A stretch of 64,000 bases of DNA from Pseudomonas laurylsulfatiphila (GTDB lineage: Bacteria > Pseudomonadota > Gammaproteobacteria > Pseudomonadales > Pseudomonadaceae), in the NCBI RefSeq assembly GCF_002934665.1, contig NZ_NIRS01000002.1:868001-932000 (forward strand). The letters are read 5' to 3'. This document shows, piece by piece, positions 42,686 to 52,126 of the stretch (position 1 is the stretch's first letter; each line of letters begins with the position of its first letter). Both the position numbers and the translations under genes were made by a program. Under the pieces are notes generated by a model, which did not search any database, was not told where the DNA came from, and worked only from the letters and a program-made list of their open reading frames with translations.

Positions 42686-43840
42686 ATGAGTGCAGTGATC
42701 AAAGATTCCGCGCAGCAAAATGACAAACCCTTGGTCAGCCTGCGTAACCTGAACAAGCACTACGGCGACTTCGCCGCCGTGGACAACATCTCGCTGGACA
42801 TCAAGGACGGTGAATTCCTCACCTTCCTCGGCTCCAGCGGCTCGGGCAAAAGCACTACGCTGTCGATGCTTGCCGGCTTCGAAACGCCGAGCAGCGGCGA
42901 GATCCTGGTCAACGGCCAGTCGCTGGTCAACGTGCCGCCGCACAAACGCGACATCGGCATGGTGTTCCAGCGCTACTCGCTGTTCCCGCACCTGTCCGTG
43001 CGCGACAACATCGCCTTCCCACTGGCCATTCGCAAACTGGCCACGGCCGAACGCGAACGCCGGGTCGATGCAATGCTCAAGCTGGTGCAGCTTGAGCAAT
43101 TCGCCCATCGCCGCCCTTCGCAACTGTCCGGTGGCCAGCAGCAACGCGTCGCCATCGCCCGCGCACTGGTTTACGAACCACGCATTTTGCTGATGGACGA
43201 ACCCCTCGGCGCGCTGGACAAAAAACTGCGCGAAGACTTGCAGGATGAACTGCGCCAGCTGCATCGGCGCCTGGGCATCACCATCGTCTACGTGACTCAC
43301 GATCAGGAAGAAGCCATGCGCCTGTCCCAGCGCATCGCGATCTTCAGCCACGGCAAGATCGTTGGCCTGGGCAGCGGTTATGACCTGTACCAGAATCCGC
43401 CGAACGCCTTTGTCGCCTCGTTCCTCGGCAACTCCAACTTCCTCAAGCTCAAGGCCCAGGGCAATGCGGTGGCGACCTTCGAGGGGCAACCGCTGTCGAT
43501 CCGACTCACCGCCAGCCTGCAAACCGACCAGGACGTGCTGCTGATGGTGCGCCCGGAAAAAGCCCTGGCCCTGAGCAACGAACAAGCCCTCGCCGAACCG
43601 CTGGCCGCCGGCTGGAACGAAGTCTCGGCCAAGGTCGTGGAAGTGTTGTTCCTCGGCGAAAGCCAGACCTGCAGCGTGATCACTGCCGGCGGCACCTCGA
43701 TGACGGTCAAGGCACTGTCCGCCGCCGGTATGCCGCTCAAGGCGGGCGACCCGGTGCGGGTGCGTTGGGCCACCGCCGACGCCTGCGTCTACACCGAATG
43801 GGCCGAAAGCGACCTGAACAAGGCTGCCGGCGCTCACTGA
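42686..43840 (+). CDS. ABC transporter ATPase, PotA-like
   Basis: A 384-residue ATPase for the polyamine-type importer. Walker A GSSGSGKST, signature LSGGQQQR, Walker B ILLMDEPLGALDKKLRE and switch His VTHDQEEA are intact. A C-terminal TOBE domain (about 290-375, MVRPEKALAL...) is typical of PotA/FbpC-type importers and often regulatory. AGGAGTACGAC lies before the ATG. The operon ends at a strong terminator about 45 bases on. Confidence 0.92.
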   Translation: MSAVIKDSAQQNDKPLVSLRNLNKHYGDFAAVDNISLDIKDGEFLTFLGSSGSGKSTTLSMLAGFETPSSGEILVNGQSLVNVPPHKRDIGMVFQRYSLFPHLSVRDNIAFPLAIRKLATAERERRVDAMLKLVQLEQFAHRRPSQLSGGQQQRVAIARALVYEPRILLMDEPLGALDKKLREDLQDELRQLHRRLGITIVYVTHDQEEAMRLSQRIAIFSHGKIVGLGSGYDLYQNPPNAFVASFLGNSNFLKLKAQGNAVATFEGQPLSIRLTASLQTDQDVLLMVRPEKALALSNEQALAEPLAAGWNEVSAKVVEVLFLGESQTCSVITAGGTSMTVKALSAAGMPLKAGDPVRVRWATADACVYTEWAESDLNKAAGAH

Positions 43841-43884
43841 TCCATTGGCCTGCGCGCGCGGGCCACTATAATGAGTCACCCTCG

Positions 43885-43921
43885 GGCCACCACAACGTCG
43901 GGTTGTGGTGGCCTTTTTTTG
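43885..43921 (+). terminator. Rho-independent terminator of the ABC operon
   Basis: GGCCACCACAAC and its complement form a 12-bp stem, followed by seven or more T residues. Confidence 0.9.
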
Positions 43922-43951
43922 GGGCTTGCACAGGTTTGAAGATCAGATCAG

Positions 43952-44069
43952 TTGTAGGAGCTGGCTTGTCGGGTCGCCGCATCGCAGCGATGGTCGTTAA
44001 CGATATCGCGTGTGGGCTGAGTAAACGCGGCGCATTTGAGTCCATCGCCGGCAAGCCGGCTCCTACAGG
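43952..44069. repeat. REP pair
   Basis: TTGTAGGAGCTGGCTTG at the left and CGCCGGCAAGCCGGCTCCTACA at the right, with the recurrent GTCGTTAACGATA spacer between. This element fills much of the 43841-44204 gap before the amidase gene; the rest contains no other gene. Confidence 0.8.
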
Positions 44070-44204
44070 TTCCAGGATGGCGTGAAGTCGCCTGTAAGAT
44101 AAATTGGACAACGGATTCCTAAAATCCCGGTTTAATGCTAAATAGTGCTCAGTATTTTTAACACCCGACCCTGTCGTGCCACACAGTGCAACGAGAATAA
44201 CGAT

Positions 44205-44273
44205 ATGAAAGTCCATTTCGAGAAAAGTGAAGTGTTTGGGACCCTCCACCTGCAAGCGGCGGTGGCAGCATGA
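44205..44273 (+). CDS. Possible 22-residue leader peptide of the amidase gene
   Basis: ATG at 44205 opens a short frame, MKVHFEKSEVFGTLHLQAAV..., which ends in a TGA overlapping the amidase ATG (ATGA). Such an overlap can couple translation. The amidase itself lacks a strong ribosome site, which supports coupling. No homology known to me. Confidence 0.35.
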   Translation: MKVHFEKSEVFGTLHLQAAVAA

Positions 44274-45985
44274 TCGAAGTTACCGAAGTTTCCATTGCCG
44301 AGCTGCGCGCCGCGCTCGAATCCGGCCAGACCACCTCGGTTGAACTGGTCCAGGCCTATCTCGCGCGGATCGACGCCTATGACGGCCCCGAGACGCCCAC
44401 GGCACTGAACGCAGTGGTGGTGCGCAACCCCGAGGCCCTCGCCGAAGCGCAAGCCGCCGACGCCCGTCGCGCCAAGGGCCAGGTGCTGGGTCCGCTGGAC
44501 GGCATCCCTTACACCGCCAAGGACAGTTACCTGGTCAAGGGCCTCACCGCCGCTTCCGGCAGCCCGGCCTTCAAGGACCTGGTCGCCTACCGCGATGCGT
44601 TCACCATCGAACGCCTGCGTGCCGCCGGGGCGATCTGCCTGGGCAAGACCAACATGCCGCCGATGGCCAACGGCGGGATGCAGCGCGGCGTCTACGGCCG
44701 CGCCGAGAGCCCGTACAACGCCGGCTACCTCACCGCCCCTTTCGCCTCCGGTTCGTCGAACGGTGCCGGCACGGCCACCGCGGCCAGTTTCGCCGCTTTC
44801 GGCCTGGCGGAAGAAACCTGGTCGAGTGGTCGCGGCCCGGCCTCGAACAACGGTTTGTGCGCCTACACCCCGTCGCGCGGAGTGATCTCGGTACGCGGCA
44901 ACTGGCCGCTGACCCCGACCATGGACGTGGTCGTGCCGTTTGCCCGGACCATGGCCGACCTGCTCGAAGTGCTCGACGTGGTGGTGGCCGATGACCCGGA
45001 CACTCGCGGTGACCTGTGGCGCCTGCAGCCATGGGTGCCCATTCCGAAATCGTCCGAGGTACGCCCGCAATCCTATGCCGCGCTGGCGGCGAACGGCGAA
45101 GCGCTCAAAGGCAAGAAGTTCGGCGTTCCGCGTATGTACATCAACGCCGACCCTGAAGCCGGCACCTCCGAAGCGCCGGGCATCGGTGGCCCCACCGGCC
45201 AGCGCATCAACACCCGTCCTTCGGTGATCGGTCTCTGGGAACAGGCGCGCAAGGCCCTCGAAGACGCCGGTGCGCAAGTGATCGACGTGGACTTCCCGCT
45301 GGTCTCCAATTGCGAAGGCGATCGCCCTGGCGCGCCGACCGTGTTCAATCGCGGCATCGTCTCCAAGGAATTTCTGCACCATGAACTGTGGGACCTGACC
45401 GCCTGGGCGTTCGATGACTTCCTGCAGGCCAACGGCGATCCGAAATTGAATCGCCTGGTCGATGTCGACGGCCCGCTGATCTTCCCTCACGACCCGGGCA
45501 CCCTGCCCAACCGCGAGGGCGACCTGGTCGCCGGCATGGACGAATACGTGCGCATGGCCGAGCGCGGCATCACGCCGTGGGACCAGATCAGCACAGTGCC
45601 CGACGGCCTGCGCGGACTGGAGAAGACCCGCAAGATCGATCTGGAAGACTGGATGGATCGCCTGGGCCTCGACGCGGTGCTGTTCCCGACGGTCGCCGAT
45701 GTAGCACCGGCGAATGCCGATGTCGATCCGCAGTCGGCGGATATCGCCTGGAGCAACGGTATATGGGTCGCCAACGGCAACCTCGCCATTCGTCACCTCG
45801 GCGTGCCAACGGTCACCGTGCCGATGGGCGTGATGCCGGACATCGGCATGCCGGTCGGCCTGACGTTTGCCGGGCGCGCCTATGACGACTCGTCGCTGCT
45901 GCACCTGGCATCGGCGTTCGAGTCCACCGGCAGCAAACGCATGATTCCGCCGCGCACCCCGCCATTGGCGGCTGACAAGCGGTAA
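44270..45985 (+). CDS. Amidase-signature-family amidohydrolase
   Basis: A 571-residue amidase, longer than the usual 450-500. The Ser-cisSer-Lys triad is visible: Lys84 in GIPYTAKDSYLV, cis-Ser about 162 in GSSNGAGTATAASF, and nucleophile Ser about 186 in EETWSSGRGPAS, where the usual DTGGSIR has drifted. It should hydrolyse a carboxamide or related C-N bond in the cytosol. It lies downstream of the ABC importer terminator, so it has its own promoter. Its substrate may be what the importer brings in (inference). Confidence 0.87.
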   Translation: MIEVTEVSIAELRAALESGQTTSVELVQAYLARIDAYDGPETPTALNAVVVRNPEALAEAQAADARRAKGQVLGPLDGIPYTAKDSYLVKGLTAASGSPAFKDLVAYRDAFTIERLRAAGAICLGKTNMPPMANGGMQRGVYGRAESPYNAGYLTAPFASGSSNGAGTATAASFAAFGLAEETWSSGRGPASNNGLCAYTPSRGVISVRGNWPLTPTMDVVVPFARTMADLLEVLDVVVADDPDTRGDLWRLQPWVPIPKSSEVRPQSYAALAANGEALKGKKFGVPRMYINADPEAGTSEAPGIGGPTGQRINTRPSVIGLWEQARKALEDAGAQVIDVDFPLVSNCEGDRPGAPTVFNRGIVSKEFLHHELWDLTAWAFDDFLQANGDPKLNRLVDVDGPLIFPHDPGTLPNREGDLVAGMDEYVRMAERGITPWDQISTVPDGLRGLEKTRKIDLEDWMDRLGLDAVLFPTVADVAPANADVDPQSADIAWSNGIWVANGNLAIRHLGVPTVTVPMGVMPDIGMPVGLTFAGRAYDDSSLLHLASAFESTGSKRMIPPRTPPLAADKR

Positions 45986-45988
45986 TGA

Positions 45989-46290
45989 GGCGCTGGCTTG
46001 CCAGCGATGGTCGTTAACGATAACGCGTGTGAACTGGATAAACGCGGTCCTTTGTAGGAGCTGGCCTGCCAGCGATGGTCGTTAACGATAACGCGGGTGA
46101 GCTGGATAAACGCGGTCCTTTGTAGGAGCTGGCCTGCCAGCGATGGTCGTTAACGATAACGCGGGTGAGCTGGATAAACGCGGTCCTTTGTAGGAGCTGG
46201 CCTGCCAGCGATGGTCGTTAACGATAACGCGGGTGAGCTGGATAAACGCGGCGCACTTGAGTCCATCGCCAGCAGGCTGGCTCCTACAGG
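45989..46290. repeat. REP array with 68-bp tandem units
   Basis: TTTGTAGGAGCTGGCCTGCC starts at 46051, 46119 and 46187, exactly 68 bases apart; the unit includes GTCGTTAACGATAACGCGGG. A partial unit lies at the left and an inverted core (CGCCAGCAGGCTGGCTCCTA) closes the array at the right. The three full units are almost identical. Confidence 0.9.
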
Positions 46291-46302
46291 TTTCCGGGAT
46301 TT

Positions 46303-47301
46303 TCAGGGATCGACCTGGGCCATCAGTTCTGGAATCGATTCCGGCCGATTGGCAAAACGCTGCGCCAGTACCGCACAGACCATCAGTTGAATCTGGTGGA
46401 ACAGCATCAACGGCAGGATCAACACGCCAATGGTGCTACCGGCAAACAACACCTGCGCCATCGGCACACCGGTCGCCAGGCTTTTCTTCGAGCCGCAGAA
46501 GAGAATGGTGATGCGGTCTTCCTGATTGAAGCCGAACGCCTTGCCCAGTACGGTCGAGGCCACCAACACCAGCGCCAGGACCACGCAGCACGCCACCACC
46601 AGCCCGACCAGGTCCAGCAGCGGAATCTGGTGCCAGAGGCCTTCGATCACCGCCTCGCTGAACGCGCCGTAGACCACCAGCAAAATCGAACCCTGATCGA
46701 CGAATTTCAGCCAACTCTTGTTGCGTCCCACCCAGCTGCCGATCCAGCGCCGCGCGATCTGCCCGGCAATGAACGGTAGCAGCAACTGCACGCTGATCTT
46801 GAGAATGGCGTCGAGGGTCGAGGCACCTTCGCCGTGCACGTTGAGCAGCAGGGTCACCAGCAAGGGCGTGAGGAAAATCCCGAACAGGCTGGACGCCGCC
46901 GCGCTGCAAATCGCCGCCGGGATGTTGCCCCGCGCCAGCGAAGTAAAGGCAATCGCCGACTGCACCGTGGCGGGCAGCGCACACAGGTAGAGCATGCCCA
47001 TGTACAGGTCATTGCCGATCAGCGGTGACAGCAGCGGTTTGAGCGCCAGGCCGAGCAGCGGGAACAGCACGAAGGTCAGGCTGAACACCAGCAAATGCAG
47101 GCGCCAGTGCCCGGCACCGGCAATGATCGACTCGCGGGACAGCTTGGCGCCATGCAGGAAAAACAGCAGCGCGATGGCGATGTTGGTCAGCCAGCCAAAA
47201 CCGACCGCGACCTGGCCGCTGGCAGGCAGCAGGCTGGCGAGCGCGACCACGCCGATCAGGGTCAGGGTGAAGTTGTCGGGTAACAAACGGGGGCGCGTCA
47301 T
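46303..47301 (-). CDS. Bile acid:sodium symporter-family protein (YfeH/SLC10A7-like)
   Basis: A 332-residue inner-membrane protein with about ten segments. FFLHGAKLSRESI, LPATVQSAIAFTSLARGN and FCGSKKSLATGVPMAQVLF are conserved blocks of the BASS superfamily, and the last is the crossover region that binds Na+ and substrate. The YfeH/SLC10A7 branch has no firm substrate. It is divergent from an AraC-type regulator, which may control it. Confidence 0.87.
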   Translation of the reverse strand: MTRPRLLPDNFTLTLIGVVALASLLPASGQVAVGFGWLTNIAIALLFFLHGAKLSRESIIAGAGHWRLHLLVFSLTFVLFPLLGLALKPLLSPLIGNDLYMGMLYLCALPATVQSAIAFTSLARGNIPAAICSAAASSLFGIFLTPLLVTLLLNVHGEGASTLDAILKISVQLLLPFIAGQIARRWIGSWVGRNKSWLKFVDQGSILLVVYGAFSEAVIEGLWHQIPLLDLVGLVVACCVVLALVLVASTVLGKAFGFNQEDRITILFCGSKKSLATGVPMAQVLFAGSTIGVLILPLMLFHQIQLMVCAVLAQRFANRPESIPELMAQVDP

Positions 47302-47373
47302 GGGTTGATCATCCGGGGGTTGCCAGTACGTGAAAGCGACTCTAACGTGACTGGATATTACCGACTAACGCCG

Positions 47374-48174
47374 ATGAGCCCACCGATGCCGCCTAAAGGA
47401 CATGACAAAAGTATCCGGCGCAGTATTCCCGGGCTGTCCAGCCTGCCTCGACCGCTCTACGGCCGTACCGAATCGCTGCCCAATCGCGCCCTGACCCGGC
47501 GCCATAGCCACCCGTGGGTGCAACTGTCCTATGCGATCCAGGGCGTGCTCGAAATCCAGACCGGCGTCGGGCGCTTCGTCGCCCCGCCGGAGCGTGCGGT
47601 GTGGATTCCGGCGGGCATGCCGCACCGGGTGTTCAGTTCGCCGCGCACGGAAATGCGCAGCCTGTACATCGATTGCAGCGTCTCGACCTGGGCGCCGCCG
47701 GGCTGTCATGTGTTGGCGGTCAGCGATCTGTTGCGCGAATTGATCCGTGCCTTCAGTCAGATTCCAGTGGAATACGATCAGGACGGAGCGCACGGCCGGT
47801 TGGCCCAGGTGATTCTCGATCAGTTGGCTGAGGCCCCGCAGATCGACCTGATGCTGCCCCTGCCCCAGGACAGCCGATTGCGGCAAATCGCGCAAAGCCT
47901 GGAGTCGCACCCCGAGCAACAAACCACCCTCAGTCACTGGAGCGACCAATTTGGCGTCACCGAGAAAACCCTCAGTCGCCTGTTCCTGCGCGACACCGGC
48001 CTGACCTTTCGCGCCTGGCGCCAGCGTTTGCGCCTGCTCGGCGCCCTGACACCCCTGGAACAGGGCGAGCGAGTGACCGACGTGGCGCTGGCTTGTGGCT
48101 ACGACTCGACGTCGGCGTTTATCGCGGCGTTTCGTCAGCAGTTTGGTGAAACGCCGGGGGAGTTCTTCCGCTAA
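47374..48174 (+). CDS. AraC-family transcription regulator
   Basis: A 266-residue regulator with an N-terminal cupin (RRHSHPWVQLSYAIQGVLEIQTG, WIPAGMPHRVFS) and a C-terminal AraC DNA-binding domain (LSHWSDQFGVTEKTLSRLFLRDTGLTFRAWRQRLR, VTDVALACGYDSTSAFIAAFRQQFG). The layout fits the 'AraC with cupin sensor' class (NimR-like). Start at 47374 is uncertain; the frame is open to 47305 and a Met at 47386 is possible. Divergent from the BASS transporter gene and probably its regulator. Confidence 0.85.
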   Translation: MSPPMPPKGHDKSIRRSIPGLSSLPRPLYGRTESLPNRALTRRHSHPWVQLSYAIQGVLEIQTGVGRFVAPPERAVWIPAGMPHRVFSSPRTEMRSLYIDCSVSTWAPPGCHVLAVSDLLRELIRAFSQIPVEYDQDGAHGRLAQVILDQLAEAPQIDLMLPLPQDSRLRQIAQSLESHPEQQTTLSHWSDQFGVTEKTLSRLFLRDTGLTFRAWRQRLRLLGALTPLEQGERVTDVALACGYDSTSAFIAAFRQQFGETPGEFFR

Positions 48175-48210
48175 TCACTGCACCTTCAATCTTTGTTGCC
48201 TGTCAGTCAG

Positions 48211-48370
48211 CCATCGCGGGCAAGCCCGCTCCCACAGGGTCATGGGTGCGCGCAAAACCTGTGCTCGACACAAAACCTGTGGGAGCGAGCTTGCTCGCGA
48301 TGGCGCTGTGGCAGTCGACACATGCATTGACTGTCAGGTCGCTATCGCGAGCAGGCTCGCTCCTACAGGT
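48211..48370. repeat. REP cluster (three cores)
   Basis: One core CATCGCGGGCAAGCCCGCTC and a facing pair (GTGGGAGCGAGCTTGCTCGC, CGCGAGCAGGCTCGCTCCTA) lie between convergent genes. Confidence 0.8.
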
Positions 48371-48379
48371 TTTCCGGTG

Positions 48380-49480
48380 TTACTGATCGGACTTGATGCT
48401 GGTCCACACCCGCGTGCGCACCCGCTCGAGCTTTTGCGGCAATGGCTGCACGACGTACAGCGTACTCAATGCCTCGCTGGTGGGTGTCAGGTTCGGGTTA
48501 CCGGTGATGTCCTTGTTGATCAGCGCCAGCGAGTCCTTGTTGGCATTCGGGTAACCGAGGAAGTCGCTGATCGGCGCGATGACTTTCGGGTCCAGCAGGT
48601 TGTTGAGGAATTCGTGGGCCTCGGCGACGTTCCTGGCGCTTTTCGGGATGGCGAAGGTGTCGAACCAGATCGGCGCGCCCTCTTTCGGCAGGCGCCAGTC
48701 GACGACCACACCGTTGCCCGCCTCTTTGGCGCGGTTGCCGAACTGATAGAAGCTGCCGGAATACCCGATGGCCACGCAGATATCGCCGTTGGCAATGTCG
48801 GTCATGTACTTGGCGGAGTTGAAGTAGGTGACGTAAGGGCGGACCTTGAGCATCAGCGCCTTGGCTTTTTCGTAGTCATCCGGGTTCTGGCTGTTAGGGT
48901 CCAGCCCCAGGTAATGCAGAGCCAGCGGCAGGATCTCCGATGGCGAGTCGAGCATCGCGACGCCACAGGCCTTGAGCTTCTCCATGTTCTCGGGCTTGAA
49001 CACCAGGTCCCAGCTGTCCACTGGCGCATTCTCGCCCAGCGCCGCCTTGACCTTGGCCGGGTTGAAACCGATCAGCACGGTGCCATACATGTAGGGCACG
49101 CCGTACTGGTTGCCCGGGTCGTTCTTGTCCAGCAGCTTGAGCAACGCCGGGTCCTGGTGCGACCAGTTCGGCAACTTGGACTTGTCGAGTTTCTGGAACA
49201 CGCCCGCCTTGATCTGGGTTTCGATGAACTGGTTCGAGGGCACCACCAGGTCGTAGCCCGAGTTGCCGGTGAGCAGCTTGGCTTCCAGGGACTCGTTGGT
49301 GTCGAAGGTGTCCCAGGTCACCTTGATCCCGGTGTCCCTGGCAAAATCCTTGGGTACGGACGGCAGGATGTAGTCCGCCCAGTTGTACACCCGCAATTCG
49401 TGCTGTTCGGCGTGCACCGCGCTGGCCAGCAGCGACAGTCCGCAAACGGTGGCGCCCAGTATGCGTTTCATTGAGTCCAT
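48380..49480 (-). CDS. Polyamine-binding protein, PotF/SpuD-like
   Basis: A 366-residue periplasmic binding protein (signal about 1-24, ending SAVHA). ELRVYNWADYILPSVPKDFARDTGIKVTWDTFDTNESLEAKLLTGNSGYDLVVPS is the PotF/SpuD pattern, and the WADY and DTFDTNE segments include polyamine-contacting residues. Others, such as the SGSFYQ loop, differ from classic SpuD, so the ligand may not be putrescine or spermidine. No permease gene is adjacent. A strong OprD-family porin gene is the next upstream gene on the same strand. Confidence 0.86.
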   Translation of the reverse strand: MDSMKRILGATVCGLSLLASAVHAEQHELRVYNWADYILPSVPKDFARDTGIKVTWDTFDTNESLEAKLLTGNSGYDLVVPSNQFIETQIKAGVFQKLDKSKLPNWSHQDPALLKLLDKNDPGNQYGVPYMYGTVLIGFNPAKVKAALGENAPVDSWDLVFKPENMEKLKACGVAMLDSPSEILPLALHYLGLDPNSQNPDDYEKAKALMLKVRPYVTYFNSAKYMTDIANGDICVAIGYSGSFYQFGNRAKEAGNGVVVDWRLPKEGAPIWFDTFAIPKSARNVAEAHEFLNNLLDPKVIAPISDFLGYPNANKDSLALINKDITGNPNLTPTSEALSTLYVVQPLPQKLERVRTRVWTSIKSDQ

Positions 49481-49710
49481 GGATCATTTCCCCAAGTGTG
49501 GCGTGAGTTCGATGGTTTTTATGTTCTGTACACGGCAGCGGCCTTGAAAATTGCCAAGGGTAAGGAAGTGAAGTTTCTGGTTGTGATTCTTGCCGAGGGC
49601 GTGACCGGTTCACAGCGTGAGTCAGGCCAAAAGGAGATCGAAACGGCCAAAATACCTGTCCGCATTGATCAGCGATGCGACAGTGCGGCGGCCAGCCCAT
49701 GAATCGATTT
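49481..49710. other. Upstream region of the polyamine-binding gene
   Basis: About 230 bases with no credible gene and no clear operator, presumably the promoter region of the binding-protein gene. Confidence 0.4.
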
Positions 49711-49802
49711 TTGTGGGAGCGAGCCTGCTCGCGAAAGCGGTGTATCAGACACATTGATGTCGACTGGCACACCGTCTTCGCGAGCAGGCTCGCTCCCACA
49801 GG
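49711..49802. repeat. REP doublet
   Basis: TTGTGGGAGCGAGCCTGCTC and its facing complement around a 43-base centre. Confidence 0.85.
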
Positions 49803-49816
49803 GGGGATGTGCGTGA

Positions 49817-51142
49817 TTACAGCAATGACAAGGTGTAATTGATGATGAACCGGCTCTGGTCCACATTGCGGCCGGCGTCGGTGTTCGATTTGGCATTACG
49901 CAGTGTGAACCCCACCCCTTTGAACGTGCCCGACTGCAACACGTAGTCCAGGGTCATGTCGCGCTCCCATTCGGACTGATCGCTGGCGTTTTGTGCCTTG
50001 ATGTCCGTGCCCTTCAGATACGCGATCGAGGCTTTCAGGCCCGGCACGCCCATGGGCGCGAAGTCGTAGGTGTATTGCCCGAAGTTCGTCTGCTCTCCGG
50101 CGCGTGCAAAGTTCTGGATCATCTTGTCGGTGGGCAGGTAGACACTGCCGCCGCCCGCCCCTTTGTCCACCAGGCTGCCCTGGTTGGGCTGGACGAAGTT
50201 GCTGCCGTCGCCCACCCGTTGATGACCCACCGACACCGCATGCCCGCCATGGGTGTAAGTGAGCATCGCCACCCAGGTGCTGTTGTCGATTTCACCGTCG
50301 TTGTCGTCGGTGTATCCGGATACCCGATAACCTTGCGCGCGGCCAGAGGCTGAGTTATTGACACCGCTGGACGTGGTGCGGAAGTAGCGCAGGTCGGTGG
50401 TCAGTGAGCTGGCGCTGTCGATGGACAGAATGTGCGTCAGGCCGAGAAAGCTCTGGTTGTAGAAATCTTCCAGCTGCGCGAAGTAATACTGCGTCTTGAG
50501 ACTTTTGGTGAGGTTGTAGTCAGCACCGGCGTAGTAGAACTTGTTGCTGTCCTGGGTGCTACCGGCGACTGACAGGCCTGTACGGTCGGTCGAGGCGCGC
50601 CCTACCGCGTGCTCCAGCACACCGCTGGTCAACGTCAGGCCTTCGATGTCGTTCGAGGTGACCTGCGCACCGGTAAACGATTGCGGTAACACACGCGCAT
50701 CGTTGGCCAGCAGGATCGGCAACTTCGGCAGCAAGGTGCCGTAGCGAAATTCAGTCCTGGCCAGGCGCATCTTCGCCGTGGGGCCGAAGCTGCTCCAGGT
50801 GTCGGCCGCGCCGTCGCCGTCGGAAGGAATCATGCCGCTACCGACGTGGCGCCCCGCTCCGCTGTCCAGCGTGATGCCGAGCAATGCCTGGGCATCGAGC
50901 CCGAACCCTACCGCGCCCTGGGTGAACCCGGACTCATAGCGCAACACGAAGCCTTGGGCTGACTCTTCGGTTTTCGAAGGCTCCGCTGCGCCATCGCGAT
51001 TGTCGCTGTTGAAGTACAGGGTGCGCATCGACAGGCTGGCCTTGCTGTCTTCGAGAAAACCATGGGCGGCGGAATCGGCGGCCTGTGCACACAGCGAACC
51101 GGTGGCCAACAGGACTGCGGTGGGAATCGCGCGTTTGAACAT
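49817..51142 (-). CDS. OprD-family outer-membrane porin
   Basis: A 441-residue porin with signal peptide MFKRAIPTAVLLATGSLCAQA. OprD hallmarks are present: HGFLEDSKASLSMRTLYFNSDNR at the mature N-terminus, YESGFTQGAVGFGLDAQALLGI, and a C-terminal INYTLSLL barrel strand. The family takes up small carboxylates, basic amino acids and dipeptides; the branch (OccD or OccK) cannot be fixed here. Its location upstream of a PotF-like binding protein suggests linked uptake, but a REP and a 250-base gap separate them. Confidence 0.9.
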   Translation of the reverse strand: MFKRAIPTAVLLATGSLCAQAADSAAHGFLEDSKASLSMRTLYFNSDNRDGAAEPSKTEESAQGFVLRYESGFTQGAVGFGLDAQALLGITLDSGAGRHVGSGMIPSDGDGAADTWSSFGPTAKMRLARTEFRYGTLLPKLPILLANDARVLPQSFTGAQVTSNDIEGLTLTSGVLEHAVGRASTDRTGLSVAGSTQDSNKFYYAGADYNLTKSLKTQYYFAQLEDFYNQSFLGLTHILSIDSASSLTTDLRYFRTTSSGVNNSASGRAQGYRVSGYTDDNDGEIDNSTWVAMLTYTHGGHAVSVGHQRVGDGSNFVQPNQGSLVDKGAGGGSVYLPTDKMIQNFARAGEQTNFGQYTYDFAPMGVPGLKASIAYLKGTDIKAQNASDQSEWERDMTLDYVLQSGTFKGVGFTLRNAKSNTDAGRNVDQSRFIINYTLSLL

Positions 51143-51490
51143 AGGGTGCTCCTGGGTGTTTCTTATCGTTATTTGAAGGTTTCACTGCCAGGCAGGCCCT
51201 GATTGCCGCCCACGCCACAGCGCTCAACACGAGTGCGACAACAGGCGCGCTCGATGAGTGATGTGAATCGTTCGAGGTGAGGGTTTACTGGCTGGCTTGT
51301 GAAACTCTTAAAACATTTCGGCAGGCTATTATCAAACGCGGTGAAAGTAGTTTTCGTAGAGGGATACGGCTTGTCGCGCAGGGGTATGGACGATCACAGT
51401 TTTTGAATATCGGTGCGGCGGATTTTCATCATACTGACCTCATCGGCAGTGTTCGCTGGCTGCCTGTGGGTCACCCAAGGAGCAATGCCC
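51143..51490. other. Intergenic region between divergent porin and GST genes
   Basis: A 348-base region with no credible gene, repeat or strong operator that I can support. Promoters of the two divergent genes are expected here. Confidence 0.4.
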
Positions 51491-52111
51491 ATGAACGATC
51501 GGATAGAGCTGTTCGGCGCCAATACCGGCAACAGTCTGCGGGCCGCGATCGCCCTCGAAGAGTCGGGCATCGCCTACACGGCACGCAGGCTCGACCTGTA
51601 TGCACAGGAGCACCGCGGGCCGGACTACCTGGCGCTCAACCCGGCCGGGAAAGTGCCGACCCTGATCGATCACGGGACGACGCCGATGCTGGTCATCAAC
51701 CAGTCCAACGCCATCATCCAGTACGCCGACTCCATTGCCCCCGGAAAGCTGGCACCGGCGCAGCCGGGACCTGTGCGCACCCGAGTGATCGACCGCTATT
51801 TCTTTTTCGTGACCGATGTCATCGCCCCCAGCCATGCCGCGTTTTTCCTGCACAAGGAAGGGCAGGACAAAGCGGCGGCGATCATCGATCTGCGGGTGAT
51901 CGAACAACTGACCTACTCGGAAAGTTTTTTGACCGGCGAATTCATGGCCGGCGAACAGTTTTCCATGGCCGACATTTCGGCGTTCACCATTACCATGGCA
52001 TTCCGTGACCGGCTGGACTGGAAGCTGCTTCCACAGCTATCGCGCTGGTTCGACACGGTCGAAGCCAGGCCGGCGGTACAACGCGGCTTGAATGTGTTCA
52101 AGCATTCCTGA
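51491..52111 (+). CDS. Glutathione S-transferase family protein
   Basis: A 206-residue GST. The thioredoxin-like N-domain has NSLRAAIALEESGIAYTARRLDL, NPAGKVPTLIDHG with cis-Pro, and INQSNAIIQYAD as the glutathione site. The helical domain contains FSMADISAFTITMAF. AAGGAG at 51477-51482 gives better spacing to the ATG at 51491 than to the one at 51485. Convergent with the NCS1 permease gene, with a shared terminator. Substrate unknown. Confidence 0.86.
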   Translation: MNDRIELFGANTGNSLRAAIALEESGIAYTARRLDLYAQEHRGPDYLALNPAGKVPTLIDHGTTPMLVINQSNAIIQYADSIAPGKLAPAQPGPVRTRVIDRYFFFVTDVIAPSHAAFFLHKEGQDKAAAIIDLRVIEQLTYSESFLTGEFMAGEQFSMADISAFTITMAFRDRLDWKLLPQLSRWFDTVEARPAVQRGLNVFKHS

Positions 52112-52126
52112 GCGGTCAGCGAACAC

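Noticed and set aside
41233-42756. 507-codon minus-strand frame over the ABC permease genes
   Set aside because: Antisense shadow; His/Gln/Arg-rich with no domain. The plus-strand permeases are well supported by family motifs.
44138-45904. 588-codon minus-strand frame opposite the amidase gene
   Set aside because: Antisense to a gene with a complete amidase signature; composition is Arg/Gly/Val-rich and no motif was found.
46051-46290. CRISPR array
   Set aside because: 68-bp units are identical throughout, with no variable spacers.
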